From Burkholderiaceae bacterium (GTDB taxonomy: Bacteria; Pseudomonadota; Gammaproteobacteria; Burkholderiales; Burkholderiaceae): 11,969 nt of DNA. Made by a program: the position numbers and the translations under genes. The notes below the pieces were generated by a model. It saw only the letters and a program-made list of their open reading frames with translations. It was not told the DNA's origin and did not search any database. Where the stretch lies: the NCBI GenBank assembly GCA_947380285.1, contig CANCQD010000073.1, forward strand, positions 1 through 11,969. The letters run 5' to 3'. This document shows, in pieces, positions 4,814 through 11,969 of the stretch. Position 1 is the first letter of the stretch. Every line of letters starts with the position of its first letter.

Positions 4814-5146
4814 TCGTTAAATAGAATCTCGGAGTGTTATTTCACTTTCCAAGGCTTCAGCCCCCATATCTTTTAAAACGACAGCCCTCACCTAGAGTTG
4901 GGCATTCTTGCTACTTATTTGCTTTAACCCTGTGAACCTGGGGCCTTATTGCCAAACCATGTTTACCTGTAACTACGGTTGTTATAAGGTTGATGTGTTA
5001 GTAAGTAACCTTTTATGACCAAAGTAGCGTAAAATGTGTTTAGCGATTTTCAAGCTAATAGTGTTGTTGTACTAGTGATTAATGCCGCAGTTCTGCGATA
5101 GTTCTTTTTAGCACCTCCCCCGCCATTCTTGACTTTCGCCTCATTT

Positions 5147-5175
5147 GGGGCATAGCCCTTTTTATATTTTTTTAA
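5147..5175 (+). promoter_or_regulatory. Terminator-like hairpin directly before the csp ribosome site
   Basis: GGGC (5148-5151) and GCCC (5155-5158) form a short stem with an ATA loop, extendable by a G-T pair, followed by a long T-rich run (5159-5173) that reaches the ribosome site. The stem is short for an efficient terminator. If transcription starts upstream, this could be a weak attenuator; CspA-type proteins are known transcription antiterminators, so autoregulation is imaginable. This is inference. Confidence 0.35.
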
Positions 5176-5188
5176 GGAATAGTCAGAT

Positions 5189-5392
5189 ATGGCAAACGGA
5201 ATTGTGAAATGGTTTAACGATGCTAAAGGCTTCGGCTTTATTACCCCTGAACTCGGTGGCGAAGATTTATTTGCCCATTTTTCAGCAATTAATAGCAACG
5301 GATTTAAGTCATTAGCTGAAGGTCAAAAAGTGACTTTTGATATTACTACTGGCCCTAAAGGCAAGTTAGCATCCAATATTCAACCTGTTTAA
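5189..5392 (+). CDS. CspA-family cold shock protein
   Basis: 67 residues, one cold shock domain, a five-stranded OB barrel that binds single-stranded RNA and DNA and melts RNA structure. RNP1 reads KGFGFI (residues 13-18) and RNP2 reads DLFAHF (26-31), where most relatives have D-V-F-V-H. The opening [18 protein letters not shown] is diagnostic. The ribosome site AAGGA (5174-5178) lies 10 bases before the ATG. A terminator follows at 5433, then infA. Whether it is cold-inducible or constitutive cannot be told from sequence. Confidence 0.96.
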   Translation: MANGIVKWFNDAKGFGFITPELGGEDLFAHFSAINSNGFKSLAEGQKVTFDITTGPKGKLASNIQPV

Positions 5393-5432
5393 ATCAGAAG
5401 CGAATGCCAGGCGGAAATTATTTGCCTGGTCC

Positions 5433-5463
5433 AAAGCCCAGCATGACTGGGCTTTTTATTTTT
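5433..5463 (+). terminator. Terminator between csp and infA
   Basis: AAAGCCCAG (5433-5441) and CTGGGCTTT (5447-5455) form a perfect 9-bp stem with a CATGA loop, followed by TTATTTTT. A second stem, CCAGGC/GCCTGG (5407-5412 with 5424-5429), lies just upstream and may protect the csp mRNA 3' end. InfA would then depend on readthrough or an unseen promoter. Confidence 0.88.
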
Positions 5464-5477
5464 ATTAAGGATGTTAA

Positions 5478-5738
5478 ATGGCAAAAGAAGAGTTGCTTGA
5501 AATGGATGGTCTAGTTGATGAAATTCTGCCGGATTCTCGTTATCGGATTACCTTAGACAATGGCCACAAGCTTATTGCTTATACAGCGGGAAGAATGAAA
5601 AAAAATCACATCCGAATATTGGCTGGAGATAAGGTTTCTTTAGAGATCTCCACTTATGACTTGAGCAAAGGCCGAATCACATTTAGGCATATTGAGAAGA
5701 GACAATCTTTTGCTGGCGCAACGAATAGACGATATTGA
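5478..5738 (+). CDS. infA: Translation initiation factor IF-1 with C-terminal tail
   Basis: 86 residues. IF-1 is an OB-fold protein that binds the 30S A site with IF-2 and IF-3 during initiation. The core (about 1-70) is clear: [44 protein letters not shown], then [11 protein letters not shown]. The standard protein is about 72 residues; here a basic 16-residue tail ([16 protein letters not shown]) is added. Burkholderiales often carry two infA genes, one in the ribosomal protein cluster and a longer one by itself; the location next to csp suggests this is the second. The ribosome site AAGGA (5467-5471) is 6 bases before the ATG. It is convergent with the glycine-zipper gene. Confidence 0.94.
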   Translation: MAKEELLEMDGLVDEILPDSRYRITLDNGHKLIAYTAGRMKKNHIRILAGDKVSLEISTYDLSKGRITFRHIEKRQSFAGATNRRY

Positions 5739-5816
5739 TAGATTTGAAGTTTAAAACCGCAAATTAAATTAATATTTGCAAAGTTTTGTCATGGTTGTTT
5801 GTTATTTCCGGATAAT

Positions 5817-5843
5817 AAAAAACCCGATTTCTCGGGCTTTTTA
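5817..5843. terminator. Bidirectional terminator between infA and the glycine-zipper gene
   Basis: CCCGA (5823-5827) and TCGGG (5832-5836) pair around a TTTC loop, flanked by A-rich and T-rich sides, so Ts follow the stem on both strands. It can end infA on the plus strand and the lipoprotein gene on the minus strand. Confidence 0.85.
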
Positions 5844-5860
5844 GCAAACTGGCCATGGCT

Positions 5861-6232
5861 TTAATTCAAAACCCTGTAACCGCGCCCACTTAAACATCTT
5901 TTCACCACTGCCTCTTGAGCTTGATTGCCCGAGAATGCGCCACCAGCGCCGCCAATCACCGCCCCAGCTCCAGCAGCCTGCGCAATTCCTGAGCCGTTAC
6001 CGCCAGTAACCAATCCTAATAGTCCACCAACTACCGCACCAGCACCGGCACCCTTAGCCGCTGTAGAACCCATGCCAGATTGTTGCTGAGCATAAGTCTG
6101 GCACTCCTTCAAATCATTCTCATAGGTTGCCTCGTTTACGCCTTTCATATCCACAATAGGACGAACGTCCGCGCCAGCACAACCCACAGTCACAGAGACA
6201 ACCAACAAAGATACGGTGAATAGCTTATTCAT
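5861..6232 (-). CDS. Glycine-zipper lipoprotein of unknown function
   Basis: 123 residues from the ATG at 6232, chosen because AAAGGA lies 9 bases upstream and the product then begins with a signal peptide (MNKLFTVSLLVVSVTVGC). Cys18 is a probable lipobox cysteine; the residue at -3 is Thr instead of the usual Leu, so lipidation is likely but not certain. Residues about 61-102 are a glycine zipper (GAGAGAVVGGLLG and GAGAVIGGAGGAF), two small-residue helices able to insert in or pack on a membrane, as in SlyB/PcP-type outer-membrane proteins. Two further cysteines, Cys44 (LKEC) and Cys113 (VKRC), flank the zipper and could form a disulfide. It begins 23 bases after the comEC stop and ends the operon. 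Longer starts (6274, 6253) would overlap comEC or lack a good ribosome site. Confidence 0.88.
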   Translation of the reverse strand: MNKLFTVSLLVVSVTVGCAGADVRPIVDMKGVNEATYENDLKECQTYAQQQSGMGSTAAKGAGAGAVVGGLLGLVTGGNGSGIAQAAGAGAVIGGAGGAFSGNQAQEAVVKRCLSGRGYRVLN

Positions 6233-6255
6233 CTGCAGAATCCTTTTATTCATTT

Positions 6256-8736
6256 TCACATCATACGATGCCATAGTCGTTTTATATCATGCCGCCAAAA
6301 TTGTGTCGTCGACTTTGTATTATTTTTAAATAACCAAGTCTGCGCCCCGGTTTGAGGGGTTTGATAAAAAGGAATGGTCAAATTTTTATACCGCGCAGTC
6401 ACATCAGGATGTGGATGACCGTACCGATTGCGATAGCCATTTTGTGCGAAAGCTTCATTAGGCTCTAATCTTTTTAGAAGGGCTAGAGATGATGAGGTTT
6501 TACTACCATGATGTGGTGCCATAAAAATCAATTCCCTATCACCAATCTCTTGAAGCGCTTCTAAATCTAACCGCTCTGTAATTTCAGCCTCGCCCTGTTT
6601 CTCAACATCGCCAGTTAACCAAAGCGAGCTTAGATGATTGCGCACCTCAAGCACACAACTGATTTCATTGGGCTTAGCAGCATATTGTTTAGCAAATACC
6701 GTATCTTCATGAGGATGCCAAATCACAAACTCCACGCCATCCCATATCCAACGCTGCCCAAAGCGGCAGGGAATCGCAGGAATACTTCTTCCTTGTAAAT
6801 TTTGCAGCAGTGGATTAGTGCTAGGCAAGGATCCCATCATAAAATTAAATTGAATATGCTTGAGCAGTGTTGCGGCTCCACCAATATGATCACTGTCGCT
6901 ATGACTGATGACCATGCGGTCAATCCGATTGATTCCTCTGCCGCGCAAATATGGAAGAATAACTCTCTGCCCTGCATCATCCTTTTTTCCTTGGATAGGT
7001 CCAGTGTCATAAAGTAATTTTCTATTGGCAGTTTCAACAAGCACCGCAGTCCCCTGGCCAATATCAAAAACAGTCGCTCTAAACTCCCCTTCAGCGAGAT
7101 GCACACCCCGAAGCAGTGGCGCTGGAAAAATAAATAAGGGCACAGAAAATGTGATCCCAAGCAATCTCCACCACCATGGTTTACTAATATCTCCTGGACG
7201 AATGGCGTACACGATTCCACATAGAGAAAGGATAAGCATCCACCACTCAGGCTGCCTTGACCAAGCGACCGACCAACTCCAGCCTGCCATCCTCTCCAGG
7301 GCAAATGCCAAATACTCCATAGATCCATGGGCAGGCAATAATAGCCAACGCCCAATAAACTCTGGCAACAAAGCTCCAGTGATCGCCAGCGGTGTCACGA
7401 CATAACTTACCAATGGAATTGCAAAGGCATTAGCGAGGGGTGAAACCAATGAGACTTGATAAAACCAATATAAAGTAATCGGCAGCAATGATAGTGTGAC
7501 TACTGCTTGCACACGACAAGCTTCGCGTAGCGCCCGTAACCCACGATGAGTCCAATGCACTTCTAATTCTTTTCCAGTTGGGATCCCCAATAAACCCGAG
7601 GAATCCCCCATGGCATAGAGAATGGCAGCTACTGCACCAAAAGATAACCAAAAGCCTGGCGTGTAAGGGGCCATTGGATCAATCAGCAATACAAAGGCGA
7701 GAGCCCACCACCAAATATCAAAAGATCGTGGATTTCTGCCGGTCCACAATGCAAATGCAACTACACCAACCATATACATTGTTCTTTGTGCCGGAATCTG
7801 AAAACCTGCCAACCAAGCATAAACAAATGCAGTCAAAAATCCCGAAACTGCCGCCACCTTACTAACAGGGGCAATCAAAGGCCAAGTACGACGACGCCAA
7901 ATAAATGCAGCAAGTGAAGCGCCTACAGCCGCCAACATAGTGACATGCAGCCCAGATATGCTTATAAGATGTCCAATACCGGTTGCATTAAAGACTTGCC
8001 AGTCATCTTGATGAATTGCATTTTGATCGCCCATTACCAAAGCTATTAAGACTCCTACATAGCGCGCATCACTTGGCAACATTGATTGAATCTTTTTACG
8101 CAAGTGCCAGCGCGCAAGCTCCATGCGTAATTCAAGCTCTGTCCAAGCAATATCTTGATCCTGCAATAACTCTCCAGACCTCACCGAGCCACTAGCACCG
8201 AAGTCTTGATGAAACGACCAACGTTCAAAATCAAAAGTATGGGGATTTAGCGAACCATATGGTCGCTTGAGTTTTGCCTTGAACTTCCAGCGTTGCCCAG
8301 GGATTACTTCAGGGATTTCTTGAGGGCTTCTCCAGGCAGGCTGCCAACTCAAATAGACCCGTTTTGAAAAGTCATGAAGAAGTTCACCCCCTGATATAGC
8401 GCGATCTACTTGAAAGGCAAACTTGGCGCCCGATGAACTACTTTGCGGTAACGCAATCACCCTACCCTCGAGACTAAATTCCTTCCCCTCTAAATCTGTA
8501 GCAAGAATATTTGCCAAGCGCTTCTCAGCGTATCGAGCGTTCCAAGCAAACCCCATCGTCAATATCAAACTCACAATTGCCAGTCTTTTGAGAGTAGCGA
8601 CATTAGGAGCAAAGTAAATAAGGCATAAACACAGAGCACCCACAACCATGCAGGCATGTAGCCAATATTCTGGGACTGCCGGCAAAAAGAGAAGGAGCGA
8701 TCCCCCGGCGATAAACGCCGCAATAGCTAAGCGCAA
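6256..8736 (-). CDS. comEC: ComEC/Rec2 DNA-uptake channel protein
   Basis: 826 residues, full length and intact. ComEC is the inner-membrane channel that carries single-stranded DNA into the cytoplasm in natural transformation. Two or three N-terminal helices (about 1-65) lead to an OB-like region (about 70-195), then the polytopic competence domain (about 220-515) with its signature GHLISISGLHVTM (255-267), then a metallo-beta-lactamase domain (about 550-800): FDIGQGTAVLVE (557-568), the metal motif SHSDSDHIGG (611-620), LTGDVE (707-712) and APHHGSKTSSS (740-750). The metal ligands are present, so nuclease activity is plausible. The start is a TTG at 8736; an in-frame TAG 16 bases upstream leaves no other option before the first helix. 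No ribosome site is visible, so translation is probably coupled to tatD, which stops 4 bases earlier. Confidence 0.96.
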   Translation of the reverse strand: MRLAIAAFIAGGSLLLFLPAVPEYWLHACMVVGALCLCLIYFAPNVATLKRLAIVSLILTMGFAWNARYAEKRLANILATDLEGKEFSLEGRVIALPQSSSSGAKFAFQVDRAISGGELLHDFSKRVYLSWQPAWRSPQEIPEVIPGQRWKFKAKLKRPYGSLNPHTFDFERWSFHQDFGASGSVRSGELLQDQDIAWTELELRMELARWHLRKKIQSMLPSDARYVGVLIALVMGDQNAIHQDDWQVFNATGIGHLISISGLHVTMLAAVGASLAAFIWRRRTWPLIAPVSKVAAVSGFLTAFVYAWLAGFQIPAQRTMYMVGVVAFALWTGRNPRSFDIWWWALAFVLLIDPMAPYTPGFWLSFGAVAAILYAMGDSSGLLGIPTGKELEVHWTHRGLRALREACRVQAVVTLSLLPITLYWFYQVSLVSPLANAFAIPLVSYVVTPLAITGALLPEFIGRWLLLPAHGSMEYLAFALERMAGWSWSVAWSRQPEWWMLILSLCGIVYAIRPGDISKPWWWRLLGITFSVPLFIFPAPLLRGVHLAEGEFRATVFDIGQGTAVLVETANRKLLYDTGPIQGKKDDAGQRVILPYLRGRGINRIDRMVISHSDSDHIGGAATLLKHIQFNFMMGSLPSTNPLLQNLQGRSIPAIPCRFGQRWIWDGVEFVIWHPHEDTVFAKQYAAKPNEISCVLEVRNHLSSLWLTGDVEKQGEAEITERLDLEALQEIGDRELIFMAPHHGSKTSSSLALLKRLEPNEAFAQNGYRNRYGHPHPDVTARYKNLTIPFYQTPQTGAQTWLFKNNTKSTTQFWRHDIKRLWHRMM

Positions 8737-8740
8737 GAAA

Positions 8741-9592
8741 TTAAGAGACTACTTTGAGGCTTGGAATGTTTTCGCAGAGCGCAGACCAGCGCGGCAATAC
8801 TTGCATGGCGTTATTCCAGACAGCAAAAGCAAATTCAGCCTCGCCAACACCTCTAACCAAAGCATGCTCTTTTGCAATTCTCGGCAGATAAGCGGGCTCA
8901 TTCAATGCAAGGCCCTCTTCTCTCAGCCATGCCGGTGGAATATCTGGTGCATCCGTTTCAGTAACGATGCTTTCTAGCGGTAACTCCGTTAAGAGTCTAC
9001 GGATTTGCAGGGCTCGCTCATAAGTCGCTGCCCCACCAAAGCCCAACTTAAACCCAAGTTCAATAAATTGCTCTGCCTGCTGGAAGCTACCATTAAAAGC
9101 ATGCGCTATTCCGCCGGAAATATTACGGCGACGTAAGGCCTTTAAGATGGCATCTTGTGAGCGGCGTACATGCAAGATCACAGGTAATTGAAACTTCTGC
9201 GCTAAATCTAATTGCGCATTAAAGAATAAGTCTTGCCGATGGGGATCTAAGCCTTCGACAAAATAATCCAAGCCGATTTCACCAACGCCTACAAAGCGTG
9301 GATCAGAAAGTGATTCAACAATTCTTTTTTCGAGAGTTTCGATATCGCCCTCTTGCGCCTGATTGGTATAGAGCGGATGAATCCCGAGGGTATAAACCAA
9401 TCCAGGGATTTCCTGGCAATATTGGTGAGCCATCTCTTTTACATGAATGCAGTCAGCCACCTTAACGGCAGGCAGAAGAACTGCCTTGACGTTTTTATCA
9501 GCAGCCGCATGAATAACTGAATCTAGTGAGTTTGCAAACTCAGGAGCATCTAGATGGCAGTGGGTATCGATCCACATAGGATGCCCACTCAC
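8741..9592 (-). CDS. tatD: TatD-family metal-dependent deoxyribonuclease
   Basis: 283 residues, a TIM-barrel hydrolase of the amidohydrolase superfamily, cytoplasmic, acting on DNA in characterised members. Metal ligands are in place: His11 and His13 (DTHCHLD), Glu105 (GEIGLDY), His141 (ILHVRRS), His164 (IAHAFNGS) and Asp214 ([10 protein letters not shown]). TLGIHP (68-73) is another family block. Slightly longer than the usual 255-265. The start is a GTG at 9592 whose last two bases form the lolD stop (GTGA overlap, 4 bp); an ATG at 9577 (Met6, before WIDTH) is equally possible. Between LolD and ComEC it lies in an operon with DNA uptake, but TatD is widespread without competence genes, so a role in uptake is only a suggestion. 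Confidence 0.95.
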   Translation of the reverse strand: MSGHPMWIDTHCHLDAPEFANSLDSVIHAAADKNVKAVLLPAVKVADCIHVKEMAHQYCQEIPGLVYTLGIHPLYTNQAQEGDIETLEKRIVESLSDPRFVGVGEIGLDYFVEGLDPHRQDLFFNAQLDLAQKFQLPVILHVRRSQDAILKALRRRNISGGIAHAFNGSFQQAEQFIELGFKLGFGGAATYERALQIRRLLTELPLESIVTETDAPDIPPAWLREEGLALNEPAYLPRIAKEHALVRGVGEAEFAFAVWNNAMQVLPRWSALCENIPSLKVVS

Positions 9593-10299
9593 GCTGAAAA
9601 CGTCTTTAGTACTCCACGCTCTAAATGCAATATGCGATCACAACGTTTAGCGCGCACTGGATCATGCGTCACGATCACAAAGGCTGTACCTTGATCGCGA
9701 GCAATATCTAACATCAGATCAAATACACCATCAGCAGTCTCGGTATCCAGATTACCGGTTGGTTCATCCGCTAGAACACAGGCAGGATTACCCACCAAGG
9801 CACGAGCAACTGCAACCCGCTGACGCTCTCCACCGGATAACTCTCCAGGCGTATGTAATTCACGCGCCGCTAAACCAACTGCATGAAGCATCTTGCTAGC
9901 GCGCTCCATTGACTCGTCATTACTGAGGCCACGAATGCGTAAAGGTAAGGCCACATTCTCAACAGCGCTAAATTCATCTAAGAGATGATGGAACTGATAA
10001 ATGAACCCAAGACTATGGTTACGAAGTTGATCTAATTTTTTGACCGATAAATCGCTCAAATTGGAGCCAGCCAAAATAACAGAACCAGTGCTTGGGCTAT
10101 CCAAACCACCCAATAGATGCAGCAAAGTACTCTTGCCAGACCCAGAAGAGCCCACAATAGCCACCTTCTCCGATGGGGAAACATCTAAATCGATATCCTT
10201 AAGAACCTCAACTGCAGTAGGTCCTTGACCATAAGTCTTGGCCAGACCTCTTGCCTTAAGTACCAACTTATCTAAATTGACCGCAGCTAAATTACTCAT
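9589..10299 (-). CDS. lolD: Lipoprotein-releasing ABC transporter ATPase LolD
   Basis: 236 residues from the ATG at 10299, which has a strong GGAGG about 10 bases upstream and overlaps the lolC stop by 8 bp; a longer frame from 10335 would run further into lolC. LolD powers extraction of outer-membrane lipoproteins from the inner membrane and their handover to LolA. Walker A is GSSGSGKS (50-57), the Q-loop Gln102 lies in the LolD-typical [12 protein letters not shown] block that contacts the permease, the signature is LSGGE (154-158), Walker B ends Asp178-Glu179 (LADEPTG) and the switch is His212. All catalytic residues are present. Confidence 0.97.
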   Translation of the reverse strand: MSNLAAVNLDKLVLKARGLAKTYGQGPTAVEVLKDIDLDVSPSEKVAIVGSSGSGKSTLLHLLGGLDSPSTGSVILAGSNLSDLSVKKLDQLRNHSLGFIYQFHHLLDEFSAVENVALPLRIRGLSNDESMERASKMLHAVGLAARELHTPGELSGGERQRVAVARALVGNPACVLADEPTGNLDTETADGVFDLMLDIARDQGTAFVIVTHDPVRAKRCDRILHLERGVLKTFSA

Positions 10300-11554
10300 A
10301 ACGTAAGGCCTCCGCTGGTTGTACTTTAGCGGCACGACGACTTGGGTAAAGCGTTGCTAATACAGAAAGGCCAAAAGCCATTAAGCCCACAGTCAGCACA
10401 TCACTTGCCCTCACATCTGAAGGTAACTCACTAATGAAATAAACCTCACGCGGCAAAAACTGCACCCGGAAAATAGCCTCAATCACCGGCACAATGACAT
10501 CGATATTGAGCGCAATTAATAAACCTAGAGCAACGCCAGCCAATGAACCTAACAAACCAATTGCTAGCCCCTGAATTAAAAATATTCTCTGAATTAATCC
10601 TGGGCTTGCACCCATTGTTCTCAGAATCGCAATATCCGCCTGCTTTTCATTTACCGTCATCACCAAAGTAGAGACCAAATTAAAAGCTGCTACCGCAATA
10701 ATCAGAGTCAAGATGATGAACATCATTTTCTTTTCAGTCTGAACCGCTGCAAACCAATTGCGATTTGATCTTGACCAGTCGGTAATCCAAAGTGCCTGAG
10801 GAACAATGGCTGCTAACTCATTAGCAACCTCTGGAGCCCGCTGCATATCGTCCACCTTGACACGCAGACCAGATGGATCATGCAAGCGCAACAGAGCTGC
10901 AGCATCTTTCCAGTGTAGGATGGCTAAAGAGCTGTCATATTCATAATGACCGCTATCAACAATGCCGACGACTTGAAGGGTACGCATGCGTGGCATAGCA
11001 CCTGCTGGAGTTAAATCACTCTCAGGAACAATTAAGTTGATGCGATCACCAACGTGCGCACCAATCATTGCTGCAAGTTGGGCGCCCAAAGCAACACCAA
11101 AACTACCTGGCTTTAAGTCGTCAATATTGCCCGCAACAAATTGTTTCGGTAGACCTGAAACTTTACCTTCCTCACTAGGCAAGATGCCACGGATAGCTAC
11201 CCCACGCATCATGTTGTCGCGAGTAAGCAATCCCTGTGAACTCACCATAGGCGCTACTCCAACTACGTGTGGTTGAGTTGCAACCTTCAGTGCAAGTGGC
11301 TCCCAATTTGCCAATCCATCAGGCGCAGTGATCTCTACATGGGATAACACCGACAACATACGATCACGTACTTCTTTTTGGAAACCATTCATGACCGACA
11401 GAACGACAATCAGCGAGGCAACCCCTAAAGCGATACCAGCGGTAGAAATTCCAGAAATAAAGGAAAGGAAGCCATCACGCTTGCCCACAGTCTTACGACG
11501 CTTGGATCGGGTGTAGCGCAGGCCAATTTCTAGCTCAATAGGGAGTCTTAACAT
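10292..11554 (-). CDS. lolC: Lipoprotein-releasing ABC transporter permease (LolC/LolE family)
   Basis: 420 residues from the ATG at 11554; a GTG two codons earlier (11560) is possible, and neither has a clear ribosome site. It is the membrane part of the Lol exporter: helix 1 (about 34-55), a large periplasmic domain (about 56-275) that receives the lipoprotein, then three helices of the FtsX type (about 277-301, 323-348 and 386-404). The N-terminal [32 protein letters not shown] and the coupling segment [15 protein letters not shown] mark the LolC/E family. Only one permease gene is present here; many betaproteobacteria have a single one that works as a homodimer (LolF-like). It leads the operon lolC-lolD-tatD-comEC. 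Confidence 0.95.
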   Translation of the reverse strand: MLRLPIELEIGLRYTRSKRRKTVGKRDGFLSFISGISTAGIALGVASLIVVLSVMNGFQKEVRDRMLSVLSHVEITAPDGLANWEPLALKVATQPHVVGVAPMVSSQGLLTRDNMMRGVAIRGILPSEEGKVSGLPKQFVAGNIDDLKPGSFGVALGAQLAAMIGAHVGDRINLIVPESDLTPAGAMPRMRTLQVVGIVDSGHYEYDSSLAILHWKDAAALLRLHDPSGLRVKVDDMQRAPEVANELAAIVPQALWITDWSRSNRNWFAAVQTEKKMMFIILTLIIAVAAFNLVSTLVMTVNEKQADIAILRTMGASPGLIQRIFLIQGLAIGLLGSLAGVALGLLIALNIDVIVPVIEAIFRVQFLPREVYFISELPSDVRASDVLTVGLMAFGLSVLATLYPSRRAAKVQPAEALRYE

Positions 11555-11621
11555 AGTCACAGTTTAGTGAATCGCGGAGACAAACTGATGGAATACCTAA
11601 ATGCCACCTAAAATCAGGGGA

Positions 11622-11969
11622 ATGAATGCTAATTCCACCCCCTCTAAGGCAGCAATGCGCCGCTTTACCCTGATGCTTTCAGGGGAAGATGCGCTAGACG
11701 AGCTTGAAAGTAGGGGCGCCCCCCAACAAGGACTGCCTCATGAGCGTTTTTTACTAGGGGAATTGGTGCCACTTGCCCCTGTTTTGCTGCTTGGGCAATC
11801 CGATCAAGCAGTCAATCCAGCCGAAGTCATTGCCTGTCTACAGCCAGTTCATCTTCATGCTACGCGTGATCACCTGATTTTGATGGGGCAAAACCAGATT
11901 GATCTGACAACAGAAGAATCTGCCCAGCTTCTCAATGCAGCATTGCCCTTTATTGAAGAAGATTTTCAA
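11622..11969 (+). CDS. Unidentified protein, 5' part only (possibly phosphoglycerate mutase-like)
   Basis: An open frame runs from 11622 to the right edge, 116 codons, divergent from lolC with about 65 bases between them. I translated it by hand: after a variable start it reads MRRFTLMLSGEDALDELESR, then ERFLLGELVPLAPVLLLGQS, then CLQPVHLHATRDHLILMGQ, then a region rich in Glu and Leu. The PVHLHATRDHLIL block recalls a group of betaproteobacterial proteins annotated as cofactor-independent phosphoglycerate mutase-like, often near recJ, but no catalytic motif is visible in this part, so the name is tentative. The start is unsettled: ATG at 11601 (just after an in-frame TAA), 11622, or 11655; the last has AAGG at a good distance. 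Confidence 0.7.
   Translation, partial: MNANSTPSKAAMRRFTLMLSGEDALDELESRGAPQQGLPHERFLLGELVPLAPVLLLGQSDQAVNPAEVIACLQPVHLHATRDHLILMGQNQIDLTTEESAQLLNAALPFIEEDFQ

Larger units (their letters stand above)
4785..5188. other. Gene-free stretch before the cold shock gene
   Basis: About 400 bases with no convincing ORF on either strand; the minus-strand frame 5050-5298 is rejected as a shadow running into csp. It holds an inverted repeat CTGCTT/AAGCAG with an 8-base loop (4794-4813), an isolated TTTAAAACGACA (4872-4883), an AAGGTT/AACCTT pair (4986-5012) and a hairpin plus T run just before csp. No clear sigma70 promoter was found. Cold shock genes often have long regulatory leaders, so part of this may be the csp 5' untranslated region. 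Confidence 0.6.

Noticed and set aside
5050..5298. 82-codon minus-strand ORF overlapping the csp start
   Set aside because: It overlaps the conserved csp coding start antisense and shows low-complexity composition with no ribosome site.
6837..7355. 172-codon minus-strand ORF, and plus-strand ORFs at 6802-7017, 7025-7405 and 7578-7865
   Set aside because: All lie within comEC, whose long frame carries full domain motifs; none has family features or a ribosome site.
1..11969. CRISPR array, insertion sequence, integrase or phage genes
   Set aside because: No regularly spaced repeats, no transposase or integrase frame and no terminal inverted repeats were found; the only direct repeats are the tRNA-terminator copies.

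Overview
The window looks like a freshwater betaproteobacterium of the Burkholderiaceae, most likely a photoheterotrophic Polynucleobacter. The reasons are moderate-to-low GC, the Burkholderiales gene order lolC-lolD-tatD-comEC, a csp plus tailed IF-1 pair, a Burkholderiales-type tRNA-Phe 3' half, and LH2 antenna genes whose alpha chain has a long Ala/Pro tail. The genus is inferred from recognised protein sequences, not from a database search.

Bases 1-1082, minus strand: a light-harvesting operon, pucB (beta), pucA (alpha), then the start of pucC, a BCD-family antenna assembly factor that runs off the left edge. A strong hairpin terminator lies between pucA and pucC. Upstream is a sigma70-type promoter whose -35 and -10 are each overlapped by an exact TGT-N12-ACA palindrome, 8 bp apart, which is the arrangement of PpsR/CrtJ repressor sites. 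The alpha chain has Phe44-Leu45 where B850 antennas have two aromatic residues, so a blue-shifted (B800-820-like) antenna is predicted.

Bases 1083-3090, plus strand: an AT-rich divergent control region, a 19-codon leader ORF with a good ribosome site, and an MsbA/MdlB-like half-size ABC exporter that has no clear ribosome site of its own.

Bases 3091-4785: a degenerate tRNA-Phe (intact 3' half, broken 5' half) with its terminator, then marR, a double-CDGSH iron-sulfur protein gene and doxX, then a second, more decayed copy of the tRNA 3' end plus terminator. The two copies are 48/53 identical direct repeats, so the three-gene redox cassette looks like an insertion or duplication at a tRNA 3' end. 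The marR promoter carries overlapping inverted repeats and probably drives a leaderless mRNA.

Bases 4786-5860: a gene-poor stretch, then a cold shock protein gene and a tailed translation initiation factor IF-1 gene, each followed by a clear terminator.

Bases 5861-11554, minus strand: a tightly packed run transcribed lolC, lolD, tatD, comEC, then a glycine-zipper lipoprotein gene. Overlaps of 8 and 4 bp and a 4-base gap indicate one operon. It joins lipoprotein export to the outer membrane (LolC/LolD), a TatD nuclease and the ComEC DNA-uptake channel. Divergent from lolC, the 5' end of a further gene (about 116 codons visible) runs off the right edge. No insertion sequence, CRISPR array or rRNA was seen.
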